Assembly (NCBI GenBank): GCA_902767125.1
Contig: CACXGJ010000147.1
Span: 1 to 10,374 of the forward strand
Source of the DNA: an uncultured Ruminococcus sp.
Lineage (GTDB): Bacteria; Bacillota; Clostridia; Oscillospirales; Acutalibacteraceae
DNA length: 10,374 bases
Direction: 5' to 3'
The notes beneath the pieces were generated by a model, which saw nothing but the letters and a program-made list of their open reading frames with translations, made no database searches and was not told the DNA's origin. The position numbers and the translations under genes were made by a program. Within the stretch, counting starts at the first letter, position 1; every line of letters starts with the position of its first letter. Of this stretch, positions 5,367 through 10,374 are shown one piece after another.

Positions 5367-6692
5367 ATGGCGACTTATACCAGAAATGTTGTAACAACGG
5401 TTGCATATCTGATAGGTATCAGAAAAGGCATTTTGAAAAACACTTATGCCGATGAAATTGAAAATTTGGAATTGCTGTCAAGCGACAGAAATGCAACTGT
5501 CATCAGGTATTTATGCAAGCTGCGTACAGCTTTGATGCTGAATTTCAAGAAAACAGACACAGAAATGAAGTATGACCTGAAAAATATTGACAAATTGGAG
5601 TGGTTTGACACCGAGAACATCACACAGCTTGAAAAATGGGGATTTACCATCGTCAAGCCGAATTACACCTCGTCAAAATATGCGGAGCTTATAAACAGGC
5701 TGATAAGCGAAAATATTGCCAATTGCAGGGAACTGTTTCCCGAATGGCTGAACTGGGAATATGTCAAGGATCTATTCATTATTCCGAAATTTACACAGCC
5801 AAATGTTATGAAAGCCGAGTTTGCAAAGTATATGGCAAATACACAATGGTATCCCTTTCAGCAGTATGTACATTGGAATCCAAAGGACTGCGGTGGTATG
5901 CTGATGAATGACAAGAAATTTTTTAATGTTCTTTACGAGCAGCATGGTGATATTTTCATAGTCAAATCAAATTACAGTGATGCGGACGAGGAGATAAAAG
6001 AACGTATTTACAGATTTATTGAAGACAGTGACAGTGTAGAAATCGTCGTGGACTGCGAGAACTCCAATGCCTTCAAGCTGTGCGGAGTATTGACAAGTCT
6101 TGATTCCGAAATGGTCGGAAAAATAAAAAAGCTGATATTATTTGATGATATCCATACAAATCCCGGATGGGATCTGGTGGACAGGTTTGTAAAGCTGCCT
6201 GTGGAACATATTGTCGTTGAAAGAGTAAAAGAGCAGAAGTCGCTTGTAGACATAAAAATGACAGCGTGTGTCTGCGGAGAGCATTACAAAAACGATATTT
6301 CATCTTTTATTTTGGTATCAAGTGACTCCGACTACTGGGGACTTATATCTTCATTGCCCAATGCAAAATTCATGATGATGTTCGAGTACAGCAAGATCGG
6401 CGAAGCTATCAAGAAAACTCTTTCCGAACATCAGATATTTTATTGTGCGATAGATGATTTTTATATGGGCAGGATAGATGAATTTAAAAGATTTGTATTG
6501 TTTCATCTGCTGAAAAAATATTTGCCCGATATTTTAAAATATAACGGCAAAGAGCTTGTTTCACAGCTTTATGCGGAGGCAAGGATAAATGCAGATCAGA
6601 GTGAGCAGAATAATTTTTACAAGAAATATATACAGACATTGAGATTTGTAGCTGATGATGACGGCAATATGCGGTTGGAATCAAGCAAGTAA
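5367..6692 (+). CDS. NYN-domain (PIN-like ribonuclease) protein
   Basis: The 441-aa protein has an unrecognised N-terminal region of about 190 residues rich in Trp, Tyr and Phe, then a NYN domain from about 196 to 365. NYN domains are PIN-like folds that cut RNA with a cluster of acidic residues. Here these are Asp229 in EIVVDCENSN, Asp260/261 in LILFDD, Asp295 in KSLVDIKM and Asp320/322 in SSDSDYWGL, which together fit the family pattern closely, so catalysis looks intact. About 75 residues of helical, unassigned sequence follow. No signal peptide or membrane segment is seen, so the protein is cytoplasmic. ATG at 5367 is chosen over the in-frame ATG at 5325 because AAGGAGG ends 6 nt before it. 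The gene stands alone and converges on the Pnkp gene at a shared terminator. The target RNA is unknown; a housekeeping RNA-decay role or a defence or toxin-like nuclease are both possible. Confidence 0.85.
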   Translation: MATYTRNVVTTVAYLIGIRKGILKNTYADEIENLELLSSDRNATVIRYLCKLRTALMLNFKKTDTEMKYDLKNIDKLEWFDTENITQLEKWGFTIVKPNYTSSKYAELINRLISENIANCRELFPEWLNWEYVKDLFIIPKFTQPNVMKAEFAKYMANTQWYPFQQYVHWNPKDCGGMLMNDKKFFNVLYEQHGDIFIVKSNYSDADEEIKERIYRFIEDSDSVEIVVDCENSNAFKLCGVLTSLDSEMVGKIKKLILFDDIHTNPGWDLVDRFVKLPVEHIVVERVKEQKSLVDIKMTACVCGEHYKNDISSFILVSSDSDYWGLISSLPNAKFMMMFEYSKIGEAIKKTLSEHQIFYCAIDDFYMGRIDEFKRFVLFHLLKKYLPDILKYNGKELVSQLYAEARINADQSEQNNFYKKYIQTLRFVADDDGNMRLESSK

Positions 6693-6751
6693 TTTGATAT
6701 AATATTGTACATCTCTATATATATGATAATTTCACACGTTCATTATTATAT

Positions 6752-6796
6752 AAAGCCGCATCACAGCTTGTTTATTCAAGCTGTGATGCGGCTTTT
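6752..6796. terminator. Long bidirectional terminator between the NYN and pnkp genes
   Basis: Two perfectly complementary 19-nt arms (6752-6770 and 6777-6795) close on a 6-nt loop, with A and T runs at the ends. It lies 59 nt beyond the NYN stop and only 1 nt beyond the leftward Pnkp stop, so it ends both convergent transcripts. Confidence 0.92.
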
Positions 6797-6797
6797 C

Positions 6798-9353
6798 TTA
6801 CAATCTCGGATCAACAGGCTCACTTTCAAAAGCCAATACTCCGAATACACATTCATGTACACGATAAAGCGGTTCTTTATGAACAAATCTTTCAAGTGAT
6901 TCCATACCCAGCGAAAATTCCTTCAGAGCAAGACTTCTTTTTCTTGTTAATGAACGGTTTTTCAGACGTTTGAGATTATTCTCCAAGATATATTCGGGAC
7001 CGTAAATGATACGCAGATATTCTCTGCCACGGCATTTTACCGCAGGCTGTATCACTTCACCCTTATATTTTGCGGTGAATATTTCAGGCTTTACTACCAT
7101 GCCCTCTCCCCCATTCTCTGTGAGGTGTGTCCACCAATCAATGCCGTTTCTTATGCTCGTTTCATCTTCCGTATCAACGCATATATATTCCGTTGACATG
7201 AATATATCACCTATGCAGTATTTTTTTACAGCTTCCATATGCCATGTGTGCGGCTTATCCGAAAATGTCTGTCCCTCAACCGCAAGTATATGAAACGGTG
7301 CTATCTTCAAATCATCCACTCCTTGCACCTTCCAGCAGTATTCACGGTATGAATCGGCATATCTTTCAAGTGCAGTCTGCTTCCGCTCAAATTTATCAAG
7401 CAATTCCGACGGACTGAAATTCTGTCCCGATGTACCTTCTGAAGCCTCATACCGAACATTATCCATCTGACATGATTTCTTTAAGGCTTTTACAGCTTCA
7501 GCAAGACCGTCACGCCCTGCTCTCCCTACAGGTGCATACTGCTTTTCAAGTAATTCCTGTGCCTTTTCCGACCATGGCATAAGCTCTGTATCAAGGCATA
7601 CCCAATCTGTTTGGAGATCACTCCAAAAATTTGTTTTATCAAGAACTCTTTGCAGTCTGTCGAGAACCTCACATTCAATTGCCGTGTCATTGAAAAAATG
7701 TCTGCCCGTTCTTGTATAGATAATTCCCCTTGAATCGTCAGTGACATGGAATCTCTTTTCAGCCGTTTCGATATCCCTGCAAAGCACTATTACTGCACGT
7801 GAACCCATATGTTTTTTCTCACATACGACTTTCTTTACACCGTGATTTTTATAATATTCAAATGCCTGTTCGGGATATTCCAGATAATCATCAAGCTCAC
7901 TTGTCTTACAGGGTGACATTGTAGGCGGCAAATATATCAGCCAATGCGGATCGGCAGCATATCTTGACATTATCTCCAATGCCGCTGCACTGTTATTTTC
8001 ATGCACTTGGATACTCGGCATAAGTCCTGTCCGAATATACAGCTTTCCGCCTATGTCACCCAATTTCAGTATATCATCAATATCATTTTTATTTTCGTTG
8101 AGCGGTCTTGTCGGTGCATAATACTGCTTCAGTGCCTTTACACTGACATACTCTCTTTCGGGATAACGAAATGCTGTAAGGCTACCGCCGAATACACAGC
8201 CTGTATCTATGCAGAAAGTGCCATTAACAGACTGCACCTCCGTATGCGGAACGTGACCGTATACAACAGTTGCCCTGCCACGATAATCTGCCGCCCAGTT
8301 TGATCTCACAGGTAAACCATATTCATCCGTTTCACCTGTCCTTTCACCGTAAAGGCAAAAATCACGCACTTTCATAGAGCCTCTGCCGATATATTCCTCT
8401 TTTATTCCTGCATGAGATATGACCAATTTTCCGTCATCAAGCACATAATGACTTACAAGGCTATCAAGAAATTCTCTGACCTCGCTTTTAAAAGCATCAC
8501 TCTGACTTTCAAGCTGTGAAATAGTTATATCAAGCCCATGACTTTTCTGCACATTTTTACCTTGCAGATACTTCAACAGCTTTGCATCATGGTTTCCCGG
8601 AACGGCTATGGCATTTCCCGATCTCACCATATCCATTACAAGTCGAAGAACTTCTGTATTTTTCACTCCCCTGTCGCATAAGTCTCCCAAAAATGCCGCA
8701 CGTCTGCCGTAAGGGTGCATGAATACACCGTCCTTCCGCACATATCCCAACTTCCCCAAAAGTATTTCCAATTCATCATAACACCCGTGAATATCTCCTA
8801 TTATATCCAATGGAGTATGCTCATCCTTTTTGTTGTTCCACAGCTTTGTACGCACTATTTCAACGCTGTCAATTTCCTCTTGAGAGTTCAGCACATACAC
8901 AAATCTGAAACCATCCTTTTTAAGATGTCTTATACATCTTTTCAGGTCTGTGCAATGTTTTTTAACGACTCTTTCGGGAAAATTCCTTTCAGCCCTCTCT
9001 TTATTCCTCTTTAAAAGCTCACTTTCGGGCAAGTTCAAAACTATCGCCACAGCATGAACATTCTGTTCATGTGCAAGGTCAATGACCTGTTTTCTTGCAG
9101 ACTGCTGTAAATTTGTCGCATCTATGACAGTTGTCTTCATGCGGTCAAGACGCTTGTTTGCGGCATAATACAGCAGGTCAAAAGCATCCTTTGAAACATT
9201 CTGATTATTCTCGTCATCACATACCATTGCACGAAAAAAGTCCGATGATAACACTTCCGTTGACAAAAAGTGCTTATGTGCAAAGGTAGTTTTTCCGCTC
9301 GAAGTTGCCCCTATCATAGCAACAACGGCAAATTCGGGTATCTCTATACGCAT
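6798..9353 (-). CDS. pnkp: Polynucleotide kinase-phosphatase-ligase Pnkp, RNA repair
   Basis: The 851-aa protein is close to the 870-aa Clostridium thermocellum Pnkp and has all three catalytic modules. The 5'-OH kinase (about 1-170) has the P-loop GATSSGKTT (15-23), Asp38 and Arg116/Arg120, as in the characterised enzyme. The 2',3'-phosphatase (about 180-410), a binuclear metallophosphoesterase, has GDIHG (186-190), GDLCDRG (223-229), GNHD (253-256), SHAG (313-316) and YGHVPH (365-370). The C-terminal ATP-grasping ligase/adenylyltransferase has its nucleotidyl Lys in KHMGSR (514-519), DTELMPW (588-594), GGEGMVVK (748-755) and PAVKCRG (770-776). It heals the 2',3'-cyclic phosphate and 5'-OH ends left by ribotoxins and seals them. 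Family knowledge is that the ligase needs Hen1 to finish sealing. The ATG lies inside the last codons of hen1 (10-nt overlap), so the two are cotranscribed and probably translationally coupled. No key residue is missing. Confidence 0.97.
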   Translation of the reverse strand: MRIEIPEFAVVAMIGATSSGKTTFAHKHFLSTEVLSSDFFRAMVCDDENNQNVSKDAFDLLYYAANKRLDRMKTTVIDATNLQQSARKQVIDLAHEQNVHAVAIVLNLPESELLKRNKERAERNFPERVVKKHCTDLKRCIRHLKKDGFRFVYVLNSQEEIDSVEIVRTKLWNNKKDEHTPLDIIGDIHGCYDELEILLGKLGYVRKDGVFMHPYGRRAAFLGDLCDRGVKNTEVLRLVMDMVRSGNAIAVPGNHDAKLLKYLQGKNVQKSHGLDITISQLESQSDAFKSEVREFLDSLVSHYVLDDGKLVISHAGIKEEYIGRGSMKVRDFCLYGERTGETDEYGLPVRSNWAADYRGRATVVYGHVPHTEVQSVNGTFCIDTGCVFGGSLTAFRYPEREYVSVKALKQYYAPTRPLNENKNDIDDILKLGDIGGKLYIRTGLMPSIQVHENNSAAALEIMSRYAADPHWLIYLPPTMSPCKTSELDDYLEYPEQAFEYYKNHGVKKVVCEKKHMGSRAVIVLCRDIETAEKRFHVTDDSRGIIYTRTGRHFFNDTAIECEVLDRLQRVLDKTNFWSDLQTDWVCLDTELMPWSEKAQELLEKQYAPVGRAGRDGLAEAVKALKKSCQMDNVRYEASEGTSGQNFSPSELLDKFERKQTALERYADSYREYCWKVQGVDDLKIAPFHILAVEGQTFSDKPHTWHMEAVKKYCIGDIFMSTEYICVDTEDETSIRNGIDWWTHLTENGGEGMVVKPEIFTAKYKGEVIQPAVKCRGREYLRIIYGPEYILENNLKRLKNRSLTRKRSLALKEFSLGMESLERFVHKEPLYRVHECVFGVLAFESEPVDPRL

Positions 9354-10374
9354 ATTCTAAACACTCCCATCTGTGTCGGTGAACCCAATTTTTCATCAGC
9401 TTCACCTATATTTCTGTACTCCGCCGTGTAATTAAATTCATTGCAAATATGCTCACACCATGCCTGAAATTCTGCTCTTGTCCATTCAAATCTATGGTCT
9501 GAATGTCGAAGACTACCTTTTTCAAGTGTCGGATAGTTTTCATTATATTCCTTATTTGGTGTAGTTAAAATAACCGTTTTGGGCTTGGCACTTCCAAACA
9601 GCACTTTCTCAAAAAACGGTATCCTTTGCATATCCATGTGTTCAATGACCTCTATCACACACGCTGTATCAAAGTTGTTGAAACGATCATCCTTATACAT
9701 CAAGGATGCCTGTATCAAATTAAGTTTCGTTTTAAGATGCGGCAACATCATGTCATAATTGAGCTTTTGTTTTGCTTTTTCGAGAACGCTTACAGATACA
9801 TCTGCCGCTGTTATTTTCTTGATTTGCGGCTCACGCAAAAGCATAGATGTCAATTTACAATCCCCACAGCCTATATCCAGTACAATTTCCGCACCGCTCT
9901 CAAGCACAGCATTTTTAACTGCTTCCATTCTTTGTGTATTCAACGGAATTTTCTTTCCACTTGTTTCTTCATTTACAGTCGTTTCTTCCGTTTCATTTTC
10001 CATAAGTCTTGCTATCATTTTATTTGCATAGCTTTTTTTCTTATAGAAATAACGGTTTATTATCGTATTTTTGAGGGGATGAGATGAAAGCCATCCTTCT
10101 CCGTGACGAATCAATTTATCCATCTCATCTTCGTTCATATAATAATGCTTCTGCCTGTCAAATACAGGTATCAGCACATAAAGATGATTCAGCATATCAG
10201 AAAGTTTCACCTTTCCGCAAAGCGTCAGGTCAATATAACAGCTTTCTCCCCACTCCGTGAATTTCTCGTCAAGAACGCTTTCACGAATTTTTATTTCATA
10301 TCCTAAAGGTGTGAAAACTTCCTTGACAAAATCTTTTTCACTTTTAACGGGCAGATTATAAACGGTTGTTTCAA
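9344..10374 (-). CDS. hen1: Hen1 3'-terminal RNA ribose 2'-O-methyltransferase, 5' end outside window
   Basis: The frame stays open to the right window edge. The first complete codon starts at 10372, giving 342 visible residues of a protein that is about 460 long in relatives, so the N-terminal part is cut off. An internal GTG at 10210 is not the start, because the upstream frame reads on as coherent Hen1 sequence (FTPLGYEIKIRESVLDEKF). The C-terminal methyltransferase shows the SAM-binding DIGCGD (codons 9877-9860), the metal-binding EVIEHMD (9652-9632) and RHSDHRFEW (9509-9483), which supply the Glu, Glu, His and His ligands that position the terminal ribose. Hen1 methylates the 2'-OH of the 3' end at an RNA break before Pnkp seals it, so that the repaired RNA resists re-cutting at the same site. 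Its stop codon overlaps the pnkp start. The operon's promoter lies outside the window. Confidence 0.95.
   Translation of the reverse strand, partial: ETTVYNLPVKSEKDFVKEVFTPLGYEIKIRESVLDEKFTEWGESCYIDLTLCGKVKLSDMLNHLYVLIPVFDRQKHYYMNEDEMDKLIRHGEGWLSSHPLKNTIINRYFYKKKSYANKMIARLMENETEETTVNEETSGKKIPLNTQRMEAVKNAVLESGAEIVLDIGCGDCKLTSMLLREPQIKKITAADVSVSVLEKAKQKLNYDMMLPHLKTKLNLIQASLMYKDDRFNNFDTACVIEVIEHMDMQRIPFFEKVLFGSAKPKTVILTTPNKEYNENYPTLEKGSLRHSDHRFEWTRAEFQAWCEHICNEFNYTAEYRNIGEADEKLGSPTQMGVFRICV

Noticed and set aside
9626..10087. Plus-strand 153-aa frame antisense to hen1, hydrophobic and Phe/His-rich
   Set aside because: It is the complement of a motif-rich methyltransferase; the composition is what antisense of AT-rich genes produces.
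10210..10210. GTG at 10210 as the hen1 start
   Set aside because: The frame continues upstream to the window edge with coherent Hen1 sequence and there is no ribosome site before the GTG.

Overview
The window looks like a chromosomal stretch of a low-GC Gram-positive bacterium, most likely a gut or rumen Clostridia member (Ruminococcus-like). This rests on AT-rich composition, strong AAGGAGG-type ribosome binding sites, short intergenic gaps with U-tailed hairpins, and the gene families present. The genus is a guess. No rRNA, tRNA or CRISPR array was seen.

Left part (1-2511, all leftward). Reading in the direction of transcription: a YwnB-like NAD(P)-binding oxidoreductase (1791-2423) behind a promoter that overlaps a perfect 9-7-9 palindrome; an Rrf2-family regulator with its own promoter (1279-1719); a rho-independent hairpin; a zinc-type macrodomain ADP-ribosylhydrolase (448-1215); and, overlapping it, a macrodomain-linked sirtuin (SirTM) that breaks off after its YTQG motif (72-485). 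The last two form a write/erase pair for protein ADP-ribosylation whose writer appears to have lost its C-terminal half. A second good leftward promoter (31-59) sits just past the break and fires out of the window.

Gene-free part (2424-3053). This holds the oxidoreductase control region, an orphan leftward terminator (2600-2634), a hairpin block strongly reminiscent of the right end of an IS200/IS605-type element and its omega-RNA scaffold (about 2716-2776), a leftward promoter candidate (2811-2839) and a further hairpin (2903-2943). No tnpA or tnpB is present. Together the leftward promoter, scaffold-like hairpin and terminator could make a solo small RNA of about 200 nt. This is the most unusual structure in the window.

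Middle (3054-6796). A rightward gene encodes a 313-aa protein that looks like a shortened, degenerate GHKL/Hsp90-like ATPase domain. It converges on a leftward Rpn/PD-(D/E)XK family gene with an in-frame 21-bp minisatellite. A rightward NYN-domain (PIN-like ribonuclease) gene follows, divergent from the Rpn gene.

Right part (6798-10374, leftward). This is the bacterial RNA repair cassette. Hen1, the 3'-terminal ribose 2'-O-methyltransferase, is cut by the right window edge. It overlaps by 10 nt the three-domain Pnkp (5'-kinase, phosphatase, ligase). The pair mends RNAs cut by ribotoxins and methylates the junction so that it cannot be cut again. The cassette and the putative NYN ribonuclease converge on a shared bidirectional terminator.
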